Shown one piece after another: positions 30,036-39,508 of a DNA stretch of 64,000 nt. Made by a program: the position numbers and the translations under genes. This DNA is from Pycnococcus provasolii (lineage: Eukaryota; Chlorophyta; Pseudoscourfieldiophyceae; Pseudoscourfieldiales), in the NCBI GenBank assembly GCA_049487715.1, contig CP150566.1, forward strand, positions 1 to 64,000. The letters are read 5' to 3'. Under the pieces are notes generated by a model. It was not told where the DNA came from. It was given only the letters and a program-made list of their open reading frames with translations, and searched no databases. Every line of letters begins with the position of its first letter. The stretch's first letter is position 1.

Positions 30036-31178
30036 TTAGACGCCGTCCTCCTCCTTCTTCTTCAGCACGTACGATTCGTATCCCTTGCTTCGACTGACGA
30101 GGCGGTCGTCGTCACCGAGTCCAAGATTTTCCAGCACATCAGGTGGAGCGGGAAGCCACTGCGTGAATAACGCCGAAGCGCGCCCGATAGCCTCTGTTGC
30201 CAACGCCACGGGACCATCCTCCCACGTTGCCGGGCCGGTGTTCAGTGCATCCACCTCGAACTTCGCCTTGAGAGCCGCGCGCAGGCGTCGAAGCACCTCC
30301 TTTTCACCAGCCATGGGGTATTCCACCTTCGGCGTCGGACTCACCTTGCGAGAGACGTTGATTCTCCAACTTCCGCCTCCCGCGGCGTCGCACTCGACGT
30401 CCACTTCGCCAGAATCGTCCCCGCACCGAGTCGCGCGAATCCAAAGCTCGCCCTGTGGGACGACGCGCCCTCTGGTGACTCCTACAAATGTGAGCCGGAC
30501 ACCCTCTTCGACGTTGTCGCTTTGGCATGGTACGGGAAGAGGATCTTCGGCAGTGAATGCCATGGTTGACGCCCACTGCTGAAGGAAAGTGGGAATGTCG
30601 ACGTCATCCATCTCCGCCTTGGCAGACTCCGACGCCGGCGTTCGCATTTCGCGGAAGACGATTTCCTCCTGCTGGACGAGCACGAGTCCTTCCTCTTCCG
30701 CCTTGATGGTTGCGCTTTTTGCGGACTTTCTGGTGGACCTGTCGTTCCGTTGCTTGGCGAGAGCTCGGTCGACATCCCCCCTCCTCGACGTGAGCGCATC
30801 GAGCGCCATGTTGAGCTCCACCGCCTCCGACGAGTCTGCGTCGTTCGGGTTGAGGTCGGGGTGTTTTTTCCTCATCAGCGCCTTGTACGCGGCTTTGATT
30901 TCGTCCATCGACGCGTTTTCCGCGACACCCAAGACCAGATACGGATCATCGCTGTCATCATCGCCACTCCGAGACTCCGAGGAATCAGAAGACGACGCCC
31001 TAACCCGACCCGAAGTTGACGGCGACCTCCTCCAACCAACCAACCACCAACTTCTTCGAGACCGAGACCTGAAAAAGGACGTAGAAAAAGCACCACTCCC
31101 CCCACAGGCACCTTTATGAGTATGAGTAACCCTTCCAAGATTAACAACACCACGGGAAACACAGGGAAGAGGCGCCAT
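30036..31178 (-). CDS. J-domain (DnaJ-like) protein, probably plastid
   Basis: 380 residues from the ATG at 31178. The first about 65 residues are Ser/Arg-rich with few acids, a likely plastid transit peptide. The J-domain (about 75-135) has DPYLVLGVAENASMDEIKAA, the RKKHPDLNPN loop with an intact HPD, and a final ALDALTSRRG helix. No Gly/Phe or zinc-finger region follows. The C-terminal about 220 residues are an uncharacterised region ending in a Lys/Glu-rich tail. It is probably a co-chaperone that stimulates a plastid Hsp70; the client is unknown. Confidence 0.78.
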   Translation of the reverse strand: MAPLPCVSRGVVNLGRVTHTHKGACGGSGAFSTSFFRSRSRRSWWLVGWRRSPSTSGRVRASSSDSSESRSGDDDSDDPYLVLGVAENASMDEIKAAYKALMRKKHPDLNPNDADSSEAVELNMALDALTSRRGDVDRALAKQRNDRSTRKSAKSATIKAEEEGLVLVQQEEIVFREMRTPASESAKAEMDDVDIPTFLQQWASTMAFTAEDPLPVPCQSDNVEEGVRLTFVGVTRGRVVPQGELWIRATRCGDDSGEVDVECDAAGGGSWRINVSRKVSPTPKVEYPMAGEKEVLRRLRAALKAKFEVDALNTGPATWEDGPVALATEAIGRASALFTQWLPAPPDVLENLGLGDDDRLVSRSKGYESYVLKKKEEDGV

Positions 31179-31419
31179 CACTTGTAAAGAAGAGCACTTG
31201 GCGTAGTTGTATTTATGATCCAAAACGCAAAAGCACTGATGAACAACCAACCACCAAGAGGAGCTCCGAAGAAAACTATGAAGTGGGTGGTCTGGTGGGT
31301 GTTCCCTCTAAGGGATCCGTCGTCGGTCGACTTTTTACTGTTCAGGGGGCCTTGGTTCCTTTGTTTCCCTTTGGGGATCCCGCTCGCGTCTTCTAAGTTT
31401 TACAACGGGTGCAAAACTG
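31179..31419. other. Upstream region of the J-domain gene; no gene seen
   Basis: 5' flank with CAACCAACCACC repeats (about 31235-31255) that also recur inside the neighbouring gene. No coding signal. Confidence 0.4.
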
Positions 31420-31869
31420 GGGTGCGCTGCACTCGCCGTCGCCTCACGCTCTGGGCAGCGGGCGCGTACGCGACCCTGCTCTCAGACCTGGACCAAGACA
31501 CCGCGAGGGCTTCGCTCCGCGATGCAACCCGCCAGGCCCGTTCCGCTACCGCTTCAGCGGACAGCGTTACTCGTCGCGCCATCCGCCTCATCGGCATTGG
31601 TGAAGTCAGCCGAGGCGTCAATCTGTTGACGTCGCATGGCCTTGTCGATGTCAACACGGAAGGCGTTCGCGAGCAACTCCTCGCTAAGCATCCGTCGCGA
31701 TGCGACGCGCTTTCTGAGGCCGCCCTCGCCTTCAGTGACGCCGGAGACTCGTCTTGGTGTGGACCTCTCTGCCCGCCTTCGCACCGCCAAATCGGGGATT
31801 GCGCCGGGCGTTTCCGGGCTACGCAACGAGCACATGGACGCGCGGAGCCACCGCATCCGTGAGAAGTGA
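31420..31869 (+). pseudogene. Reverse transcriptase fragment, non-LTR-like, frameshifted
   Basis: One frame (31420-31800) reads RRAIRLIGIGEVSRGVNLLT followed by a SHGLVDVNTEGVREQL strand and AKHPSR, as in the region just before RT motif 1 of protist non-LTR-type elements. The next frame (about 31740-31869) continues with AKSGIAPGVSGLRNEHM, the classic AxGPSGL-x-x-EHL motif. A frameshift and no downstream RT core mark it as a dead fragment. Confidence 0.6.
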
Positions 31870-32060
31870 ACTGGTCGTGGCTATTACCATTTGCGCCTGC
31901 AGGAGTCGGACGCGCACTACATGACGTTCAGCGTCGTCATCGCGGGGGCGATCGAATACATCACGTGCGTGGGATTGCCCATGGGATGGCAACATAGCGC
32001 GTACTACTTCGTGCATCTGATGCGGGTGGTTCGCTCAATAGCGCGGACCTACTGCGCTAG
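31870..32060 (+). pseudogene. Second reverse transcriptase fragment
   Basis: The frame at about 31880-32040 reads YYHLRLQESDAHYMTF and then CVGLPMGWQHSAYYFVHLM, matching the RT palm strands with the G-Y-x-H-I/L-x-L and LPFGW-x-S-P-x-x-F patterns of DIRS- or LTR-type elements. No YxDD box or neighbouring domains follow. It abuts the other fragment, so the region is a nest of element debris. Confidence 0.55.
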
Positions 32061-32440
32061 TGTGCGGTCGCGGGCTACTGCCCGGCGATCATCGCGGCAG
32101 TCTTCCCTCCCTTGCCGGAGGTTTTGCCTTAGCGGTGTCGTTCCTTGCGCGTTTCTACCTCCCTTCCTATCCCACGACCAAGCTACCTTATTTTCTGCCT
32201 TTTGGCATGATAGGTGGTGGGTGCCTCGTGCTACATTCTGTCTTAAGATGGGATGGAAACGAGCGCGTTCACTGCTTCCCACCTTATCTCACATGTGAGT
32301 TAAGTACTAACCATATAATCTACCAGGAGCCTAGGAGGGTATAGACTGTACAAAGGTACAGTCGTACCTAACCTGGGACTATGTAGTTTTAGTTACTTTT
32401 ACAATTTTGTTACTCAATAAAGATTACAATATATTAAGCG
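32061..32440. other. Non-coding, 3' flank of the matrix-protein gene
   Basis: No gene seen. An inverted GTACAAAGGTACAG-like sequence lies near 32350-32365, and AT-rich sequence runs up to the stop codon at 32441. Confidence 0.4.
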
Positions 32441-35400
32441 TCAGCCCATTCGTCGCAGATGTTGGAGTCTATCGATGGTATCTGGCAAGCTTTCAATTTC
32501 CTGAACACTTAGATCGTCGAGGACCAAGGCGTCGTCGTGGAAGTTCGCAGCGTCTTCGGGGAAGAATACGGAAGATGCTTCCGAGAGCGAGTAGAAGGAA
32601 GAGTTCGTCTCGTCAGGATCCACCACCATCAAATTCTCGTCTGCAACCTGTGTATTGTCATGAATCGCGTCAGCCACGTCGTCATCGTCGACGTCGCCGT
32701 GCTTTTTGTCACCGTCTTCATGCGAAGGGGTTGTATATGACACGTCGGAATCATCGTCGGAAGAAGGAACATGGAGAGCCACATTGTCAGGTGGTGTAAT
32801 CGCGTCCGTTGGCATATGCTGTGACTCATCCACTTCATTGCGGGATGATTCGGTGTCTTGAGCAGGTGAAGTCGCATCCACAGTACGACGACCAAACATC
32901 ATCATTGCAGCACGAAGCTGTTCGCGCTCGCGCTCTGCTCGAGCAGCCTCTGCCATAGCCTTCGCCTCGGCAAATGCGCGTTCATCCTCCTCCATCTGCA
33001 ATCGCTCGCGCTCTGCTCGAGCAGCCTCTGCCATCACCTTCGCCTCGGCAAATGCACGCTCGTCCTCCTCCATCTGCAATCGCTCGCGCTCTGCTCGTGC
33101 AGCCTCTGCCATCGCCTTCGCCTCGGCAAATGCACGCTCGTCTTCGTCTTCGTCGTCTACGAATGGCGTCTCCTCCTCCTCCGTCACATCGGCAGCAGCC
33201 GCAGCCGTAGCTTCGTCAGCGGCGGCGGCGGCAGCAGCAGTACCAGCAGGCGCCGCTATCGCCGTCGCATCGTCCGTCGATTCATGCACAGCCTGCTGCT
33301 CCGGCGCGTCCTCAGATGCAGGGCCTGTCGTTGCCACATGCTGGTGCGTCTCCTCCTCCTCCGTCACATCGGCAGCAGCCGCAGCCGTAGCTTCGTCAGC
33401 GGCGGCGTCGACCGCAGCAGTACCAGCAGGCACCGCTATCGCCGTCGCATCGTCCGTCGATTCACACGCATTCGCCTGCACAGCCTGCTGCTCCGGCGCG
33501 TCCTCAGATGCAGGGCCTGTCGTTGCCACATGCTGGTGCGTCTCCTCCTCCTCCGTCACATCGGCAGCAGCCGCAGCCGTAGCTTCGTCAGCGGCGGCGG
33601 CGGCTGCAGCAGTACCAGCAGGCGCCGCTATCGCCGTCGCATCGTCCGTCGATTCACGCGCATTCGCCTGCACAGCCTGCTGCTCCGGCGCGTCCTCAGA
33701 TGCAGGGCCTGTCGTTGCCACATGCTGGTGCGTCTCCTCCTCCTCCGTCACATCGGCAGCAGCCGCAGCCGTAGCTTCGTCGGCGGCGGCGGCGGCCGCA
33801 GCAGTACCAGCAGGCGCCGCTATCGCCGTCGCATCGTCCGTCGATTCACGCGCATTCGCCTGCACAGCCTGCTGCTCCGGCGCGTCCTCAGATGCAGGGC
33901 CTGTCGTTGCCACATGCTGGTGCGTCTCCTCCTCCTCCGTCACATCGGCAGCAGCCGCAGCCGTAGCTTCGTCAGCGGCGGCGGCGGCGGCGGCGGCAGG
34001 GACTGCGGCTTCCGCGACCCGTCCTTTGAGCGGATCCGGTTGCGGTTCTGGTTCCGGCGGAGCATCTTCGAAACGCTGTGTTGCCTGAACAGCAAGCATA
34101 GGATTCGCTGCAGCAATTCCCATTGATCCCATGTGAGGATATATTGGCTCCTGTGGAGATGAGACATAAGGTGATGCCTCCTGCGGGTCAACGATCACCG
34201 CACTTCCCTCCTGAGTGGCATTGAAGTCCTCTCCCTTGATGGAAGCGATATCCCCCGCCGATGCAGCAGATCGGCGATGTCGATGAATGTCGCGACTTTG
34301 GGACGGAGGTGCACTGCGCACAGCGTGTTCCCTCAACAAATCTTCTTGCTTCTGTGCCGTAGCATTGTCGTGGTCGCCATCCTCCTCGTCGTATTCGCCG
34401 TAATCATCTTCATCGTCATCATAAGCGTAGGATTCGTCATCCCCTTCGTCGCTACCCATCGATGCTTTTGGATAGGATGACGTGGAAGTCGGCACACGTG
34501 GACGCTTCTCCGTGATGGGGCCGAGATGGAAATATGTCTGCAGATTACGTGCAAACGACTTGACATCAGGATGGTAACGTCTTAGCATACTTTCCACGTC
34601 TCCCATAGCGACGCTAGCCACGCCAATGCCACCGTCATAAGCATCCTCGACTTCACCAACGTTTAGAGATGTGAAGTGATCGTCTTCAAACACACCTGTC
34701 TCGTAGCGCTTCGTCTTGACGACTCGTGAATAGATCTGACATCCGCAGAAGGTGCACGCGAATACCAAGACGGTGATACTACCAACCACGAAGGCGGATA
34801 GGGTAGCTGGATTCCCTTCCATGCGTCTGAAAAACGAAATCGCTGCAGATTCTGATGCTGTCGGTGGGGTCGACTGTGGCGGCGGCGGCGTTGGGCTCGG
34901 CGGTGGAGGCGTTGGACTCGGCGGCGGCGGCGGACTCGGCGGTGGAGGTGGCGGACTCGGCGGCGGTGGCGGTCTAGGCGGTGGAGGCGGCGGACTCGGT
35001 GGTGGAGGTGGGCTCGGTGGGGTTGGTGGCGGACTCGGCGGGGGCGGCGGGCTTGGCGGACTCGGTGGCGGACTCGGTGGTGGAGGTGGGCTCGGTGGGG
35101 TTGGTGGCGGACTCGGCGGGGGCGGCGGGCTTGGCGGGTTCGGTGGCGGGCTTGGTGGCGGCGGCGGGCTTGGCGGACTCGGTGGCGGACTCGGTGGCGG
35201 CGGCGGGCTTGGCGGGTTCGGTGGCGGGCTTGGTGGCGGCGGCGGGCTTGGCGGGCTCGGTGGCGGACTCGGTGGCGGCGGCGGGCTTGGCGGGTTCGGT
35301 GGCGGACTCGGTGGCGGCGGCGGGCTATGCGGTGGGGGCGGGCTCGGCGGAGGCAGCACTGGTAAACGCAGGTCAAAGACGACGTCTGCAGCCTGAATCA

Positions 35401-38400
35401 CTTTCGCAGCCTTGTCAAAATCTGCGATGGAAATCGCGTCGTTTGCGAGATCTGTGATGAGATTGGTAATGTTCGTCTGAGCTTTGTACGAGGACGCGTA
35501 CATGCTGCCAAATGCACCTTGCATGTCAATGCTCGACCCGGGGCCCGCGATCACCTTTGCCACGTCCTGCATGATTGCATCGACGGCGGACACGATGGTT
35601 GCGGTGGTGGTTGCCACAGCAACAATCTTTTCGCGTGCCGCTGCCGATAGCGGCGTGTCGGATTCTTTCGCAACCGTTTCAAGCATCTGAGAAAGCACGG
35701 ATGGATCTCCGAGATTCAGAGTCAACGCTGGCAAATCCTGTAGCAGATCGCGACGCTGTCGCGCTGTCACTTTCAGAGGCTCAATTTCCAGCACTAATGC
35801 AGCCACCACGCGATAGATGGATACGCTTGCTATGAGTCTATCCTGCCAGCTTTTACTTGGCGCAAAGTAGCCTGCAAAAAGCGATACCATCGTGTGAAGA
35901 ATCATGTTTGCACGAAATGCGGAGATGGCATCCGGCGAGATTCGCTTGGACGTCATCTCGCCACTGGAGCTCATCGCGCTGACGGGCTTCAGCATGCCCT
36001 CAACATGATCGTATGTGGCCACATCCACAGAGGCTGTAATGCCAAGAGCAGATTTCACCACGCGCTGAACCTCCATTTGAATTGTGTCACTTAACGGCAT
36101 TTTTGACGCGTTATATACGAATAGAACGAGCGTTGTGACGGGAGTGATCACAACGTCGGCACCGCCATGCTGAAGTCCAAGTGCGCCCATGGTGGTTGTC
36201 AGAGGCTGGCTTATCGCGGAACTGATGCATGATCGCTCTCCACGATCTGGCTCGACATGCAAGAATTTTCCCTGCGTTGCCGCTAGATGGAACGAGCCCG
36301 CTTCGGTGGTGTACGCAGATGCGAGAGTCACGTTCGCTCTCTCGCCTTCATCAAGCACGACATTGCCGTTGTCGTCCTGAAAGACGCGGCAGCCAGTTTG
36401 ATAGCTGGACGTGATCACATTACCAAAAAGGCGGATTTCTGGAGGCGGTGAGGGAGGTGACGGTGGGCTCGGCGGTGGACTCGGCGGTAGTGGAGGTTTC
36501 GGTGCCGGCGGCGGGCTCGGTGCCGGCGGCGGGCTCGGCAGTAATGGAGGGCTTGGCGGCGGCGGTGGGCTCGGCGGTAGTGGAGGTCTTGGCGGCGGCG
36601 GCGGGCTCGGCGGCGGCGGTGGACTCGGAGGCAGTGGAGGGCTCGGTGGCAGCGGCGGCGGATTCTGCCCCAGTCCAATGATGACGCCACCATAGAATGT
36701 CTGCAGAGAAAGTTGGGTCTGCGGTGGTGGAGGTGGTGGAGGTGGTGGAGGTGGTGGAGGTGGTGGAGGTGGTGGAGGCGGCGGAGGCGGTGGAGGTGGC
36801 GGAGGCGGCGGAGGTGGTGAGGTTGGTGACGAGATTTTCGCGGCGGTCATAGATTGACCATGATGTACTTTCGCTTTCGCGTGGACGGCGTAGAAGGCAT
36901 AGAATTCCGCGTGCTCTTCTAACACTTCAATCCTGTCTTCGGACGCCCGCTCGGCGGCTAATGAAGATGGCGATGGCAGTGGAGGAGGTAGCGATGGCGG
37001 TGGCGGAGGTAGCGACGACGGTGCAGAGTAACTTTGAATCTTGTCGTCAGATTGCTGCATCGCACCTGCTCTCGCCGAAACAGCGTAAAAGCCATAAAAG
37101 TTCGTGCCTTCATCTTTCGTCTCTGAGGACGGCGCCTCTTTATCGGATGACGGTGCTGTCGTGATTGCAATTGTCGTGGTCGTCTCGCCTAGCGACGACG
37201 GTGCAGAGTAACTTTGAATCTTGTCGTCAGATTGCTGCATCGCACCTGCTCTCGCCGAGACAGCGTAAAAGCCATAAAAGTTCGTGCCTTCATCTTTCGT
37301 CTCTGAGGACGGCGCCTCTTTATCGGATGACGGTGCCATCGTTGTCGTGGGTACGGTTGTCGTCGTCGTTGTCGGAATTGCTGTCGATGCTGCTGGTGAT
37401 TGTTGCGATACAGGCGCTAATGGCGCTGAAACGCCGTAAAACTCAGCAGGTACGGAAATGCCATAAAATTCAGCTGGAGTGTCCATGGATGGCGCCTGTG
37501 GTGTTGTCGTGATTGCAATTATCGTAGTCGTGTCGGTCGACGTTGCGATATGCGCAGGTACGCCGATCGGCACCGACTCGGCCGAAGATGATACGACGCC
37601 GTACATCGAGTAGAAGCCGTACAAACTCGCAGCCTCCACGGGTGCTGCAGCGTCCAATAGTATGGGTGGGGACAGTGGTGGCAGCGGCGTCGCCGCCGTC
37701 GTCGTCTCGTTGGCCGTCACGTTCTGCACGGGCACGGGCAAGCCAATCAGCGCCGACTCCGGCGAAGACGGTACGAGGCCGTACAAGGAATAGAAAAGAA
37801 TCACGACTCCGGCGTATGAAGCAGCATCCGGAGGCGCAGCCTCATCGAACATTATCGGAGGCAGCAGCGTCGCCGCCGTCGTCTCGTTGGCCGTCACGTT
37901 CTGCACGGGCACGGGCAAGCCAATCAGCGCCGACTCCGGCGAAGACGGTACGAGGCCGTACAAGGAATAGAAAGAATAGAATGAAGCAGCATCCGGAGGC
38001 GCAGCCTCATCGAACATTATCGGAGGCAGCAGCGTCGCCGCCGTCGTCTCGTTGGCCGTCACGTTCTGCACGGGCACGGGCAAGCCAATCAGCGCCGACT
38101 CCGGCGAAGACGGTACGAGGCCGTACAAGGAATAGAAAGAATAGAATGAAGCAGCATCCGGAGGCGCAGCCTCATCGAAGATTATCGGAGGCAGCAGCGT
38201 CGCCGCCGTCGTCTCTTTTGCAGATGGTGCGAGGCCGTAGACGGAATAGAAGCCGTACAGATTGGCACCGTCCGGAGAAGGCGGTGGTACAGCAGCGGCC
38301 GGCGCGCCTCGCTCCAGCACCGGGAACTCTGGCAAGCGCTCGAGCGGCGCGTTGTAGAAGCCGTACATGCCATATATCGTCTGTGGAGGTGACGAAGGCG

Positions 38401-39508
38401 GTGACGAAGGAGCGGCCGGCGCGCCTCGCTCCAGCACCGGGAACTCTGGCAAGCGCTCAAGCGGCGCGTTGTAGAAGCCGTACATGCCATATATCGTCTG
38501 TGGAGGTGACGAAGGCGGTGACGAAGGAGCGGCCGGCGCGCCTCGCTCCAGCACCGGGAACTCTGGCAAGCGCTCAAGCGGCGCGTTGTAGAAGCCGTAC
38601 ATGCCATATATCGTCTGTGGAGGTGACGAAGGCGGTGACGAAGGAGCGGCCGGCGCGCCTCGCTCCAGCACCGGGAACTCTGGCAAGCGCTCGAGCGGCG
38701 CGTTGTAGAAGCCGTACATGCCATATATCGTCTGTGGAGGTGACGAAGGCGGTGACGAAGGAGCGGCCGGCGCGCCTCGCTCCAGCACCGGGAACTCTGG
38801 CAAGCGCTCAAGCGGCGCGTTGTAGAAGCCGTACATGCCATATATCGTCTGTGGAGGTGACGAAGGTGGTGACGAAGGAGTGGCCGGCGCGCCTCGCTCC
38901 AGCACCGGGAACTCTGGCAAGCGCTCAAGCGGCGCGTTGTAGAAGCCGTACATGCCATATATCGTCTGTGGAGGCGACGAAGGCGCGGCCGGCGCGCCTC
39001 GCTCCAGCACCGGGAACTCTGGCAAGCGCTCGAGCGGCGCGTTGTAGAAGCCGTACATGCCATATATCGTCTGTGGCGGTGACGAAGGCGCGGCCGGCGC
39101 ACCTTGCTCCAGCACCGGGAACTCTGGCAAGCGCTCGAGCGGCGCGCTGTAGAACGTCGAGCCGTAGAAGCCGTACATTGACGTTGCTTCATGCGTCACC
39201 TGCTTGATGAGTTGCGTGAGTACGTTTTGCCGTTCGTCCTCCGTCGCGTTGAGCAGTGCGCGTCTTCTTCTGCTTGCGTCTCCGTGTGGCCACCGCACGC
39301 CTTCGTCATCGAGAGGTTGTATCGTTCGGTCGAGCGTGGAGAAAGAAGTCGCTGAGCGGGACATGACTTGTAAGAATCCCACATGAGAATCATCCCTAGG
39401 GGTAGAATACATTAACAACTGCGACACCGACGACGGACTCAAAAATAAGAGCAGCATCACCCGCAACATCATAAATCCAACAAACACGCCATCACCCATG
39501 GCTGCCAT
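32441..39508 (-). CDS. Giant Pro-rich extracellular-matrix-like membrane protein
   Basis: 2355 residues from the ATG at 39508 (non-ATG upstream). Parts: signal peptide (about 1-33); YGFYNAPLERLPEFPVLERG repeats (about 115-405, roughly 40 residues each); longer FYSFYSLYGLVPSS repeats (about 430-610); FYGFYAVSARAGA repeats; poly-Pro (about 897-930); PPSPPP-type arrays (about 950-1025 and 1385-1547); between them a folded domain starting CRVFQDDNGNVVLDEGE (Ca-binding-like) followed by a helical region. A membrane helix at about 1570-1592 (VVGSITVLVFACTFCG) is followed by a 760-residue tail with Ala/Glu repeats and DERAFAEAKAMAEAARAERE coiled-coil repeats. It resembles volvocine-type pherophorin/extensin proteins in composition but is membrane-anchored. 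Probably a cell-wall or adhesion linker. Confidence 0.75.
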   Translation of the reverse strand: MAAMGDGVFVGFMMLRVMLLLFLSPSSVSQLLMYSTPRDDSHVGFLQVMSRSATSFSTLDRTIQPLDDEGVRWPHGDASRRRRALLNATEDERQNVLTQLIKQVTHEATSMYGFYGSTFYSAPLERLPEFPVLEQGAPAAPSSPPQTIYGMYGFYNAPLERLPEFPVLERGAPAAPSSPPQTIYGMYGFYNAPLERLPEFPVLERGAPATPSSPPSSPPQTIYGMYGFYNAPLERLPEFPVLERGAPAAPSSPPSSPPQTIYGMYGFYNAPLERLPEFPVLERGAPAAPSSPPSSPPQTIYGMYGFYNAPLERLPEFPVLERGAPAAPSSPPSSPPQTIYGMYGFYNAPLERLPEFPVLERGAPAAPSSPPSSPPQTIYGMYGFYNAPLERLPEFPVLERGAPAAAVPPPSPDGANLYGFYSVYGLAPSAKETTAATLLPPIIFDEAAPPDAASFYSFYSLYGLVPSSPESALIGLPVPVQNVTANETTAATLLPPIMFDEAAPPDAASFYSFYSLYGLVPSSPESALIGLPVPVQNVTANETTAATLLPPIMFDEAAPPDAASYAGVVILFYSLYGLVPSSPESALIGLPVPVQNVTANETTTAATPLPPLSPPILLDAAAPVEAASLYGFYSMYGVVSSSAESVPIGVPAHIATSTDTTTIIAITTTPQAPSMDTPAEFYGISVPAEFYGVSAPLAPVSQQSPAASTAIPTTTTTTVPTTTMAPSSDKEAPSSETKDEGTNFYGFYAVSARAGAMQQSDDKIQSYSAPSSLGETTTTIAITTAPSSDKEAPSSETKDEGTNFYGFYAVSARAGAMQQSDDKIQSYSAPSSLPPPPPSLPPPLPSPSSLAAERASEDRIEVLEEHAEFYAFYAVHAKAKVHHGQSMTAAKISSPTSPPPPPPPPPPPPPPPPPPPPPPPPPPPPPPPPQTQLSLQTFYGGVIIGLGQNPPPLPPSPPLPPSPPPPPSPPPPPRPPLPPSPPPPPSPPLLPSPPPAPSPPPAPKPPLPPSPPPSPPSPPSPPPEIRLFGNVITSSYQTGCRVFQDDNGNVVLDEGERANVTLASAYTTEAGSFHLAATQGKFLHVEPDRGERSCISSAISQPLTTTMGALGLQHGGADVVITPVTTLVLFVYNASKMPLSDTIQMEVQRVVKSALGITASVDVATYDHVEGMLKPVSAMSSSGEMTSKRISPDAISAFRANMILHTMVSLFAGYFAPSKSWQDRLIASVSIYRVVAALVLEIEPLKVTARQRRDLLQDLPALTLNLGDPSVLSQMLETVAKESDTPLSAAAREKIVAVATTTATIVSAVDAIMQDVAKVIAGPGSSIDMQGAFGSMYASSYKAQTNITNLITDLANDAISIADFDKAAKVIQAADVVFDLRLPVLPPPSPPPPHSPPPPPSPPPNPPSPPPPPSPPPSPPSPPPPPSPPPNPPSPPPPPSPPPSPPSPPPPPSPPPNPPSPPPPPSPPPTPPSPPPPPSPPPSPPSPPPPPSPPPTPPSPPPPPSPPPPPPRPPPPPSPPPPPPSPPPPPSPTPPPPSPTPPPPQSTPPTASESAAISFFRRMEGNPATLSAFVVGSITVLVFACTFCGCQIYSRVVKTKRYETGVFEDDHFTSLNVGEVEDAYDGGIGVASVAMGDVESMLRRYHPDVKSFARNLQTYFHLGPITEKRPRVPTSTSSYPKASMGSDEGDDESYAYDDDEDDYGEYDEEDGDHDNATAQKQEDLLREHAVRSAPPSQSRDIHRHRRSAASAGDIASIKGEDFNATQEGSAVIVDPQEASPYVSSPQEPIYPHMGSMGIAAANPMLAVQATQRFEDAPPEPEPQPDPLKGRVAEAAVPAAAAAAAADEATAAAAADVTEEEETHQHVATTGPASEDAPEQQAVQANARESTDDATAIAAPAGTAAAAAAADEATAAAAADVTEEEETHQHVATTGPASEDAPEQQAVQANARESTDDATAIAAPAGTAAAAAAADEATAAAAADVTEEEETHQHVATTGPASEDAPEQQAVQANACESTDDATAIAVPAGTAAVDAAADEATAAAAADVTEEEETHQHVATTGPASEDAPEQQAVHESTDDATAIAAPAGTAAAAAAADEATAAAAADVTEEEETPFVDDEDEDERAFAEAKAMAEAARAERERLQMEEDERAFAEAKVMAEAARAERERLQMEEDERAFAEAKAMAEAARAEREREQLRAAMMMFGRRTVDATSPAQDTESSRNEVDESQHMPTDAITPPDNVALHVPSSDDDSDVSYTTPSHEDGDKKHGDVDDDDVADAIHDNTQVADENLMVVDPDETNSSFYSLSEASSVFFPEDAANFHDDALVLDDLSVQEIESLPDTIDRLQHLRRMG
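33160..34000. repeat. Coding minisatellite, about 189-bp units
   Basis: Four to five units within the cytoplasmic-tail part of the matrix gene encode VTEEEETHQHVATTGPASED plus a DDATAIAAPAGT and poly-Ala segment. Units differ by a few bases and by a short deletion near 33280. Confidence 0.85.
34868..35355. repeat. Pro-Ser-rich coding repeat, PPPSPPP units
   Basis: A long tract of GGCGGTGGCGGACTCGG-like units on the plus strand encodes PPPSPPPPP(N/T/S)PPSPP on the minus strand. Such SP-motifs are typical of hydroxyproline-rich cell-wall proteins. Confidence 0.9.
36720..36822. repeat. Poly-proline coding tract (GGTGGAGGT)n
   Basis: GGTGGAGGT/GGCGGAGGC repeats encode about 34 consecutive prolines on the minus strand, inside the matrix-protein gene. 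Confidence 0.9.
37009..37339. repeat. 180-bp direct duplication inside the matrix gene
   Basis: Sequence from about 37013 (GACGACGGTGCAGAGTAACT) recurs from about 37193 with almost no change, doubling the FYGFYAVSARAGAMQQ segment. Confidence 0.9.
37690..38215. repeat. About 168-bp coding repeats (FYSFYSLYGL units)
   Basis: Three near-identical units encode FYSFYSLYGLVPSSPESA followed by LIGLPVPVQNVTANETT. The first in genomic order has a small in-frame change near 37795-37820. Confidence 0.85.
38285..39165. repeat. About 120-bp coding minisatellite (FYNAPLERLPEFPVLERG units)
   Basis: Eight units, spaced 120 bp near 38400, 38520, 38640 and 38760 and slightly shorter later. They encode about 40-residue repeats at the N-terminal, extracellular end of the matrix protein. 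Differences are mostly silent or in the SSPPSSPPQ spacer. Confidence 0.9.

Noticed and set aside
34752-35396. Gly-rich plus-strand frame (GGGGLGG repeats)
   Set aside because: Antisense of the PPPSPPP tract; start and stop are unrelated to any signal.
37543-39207. 554-codon plus-strand frame with ARLAPAPGTLA repeats
   Set aside because: Antisense to the minisatellite part of the matrix gene; the repeats mirror the real minus-strand repeats.
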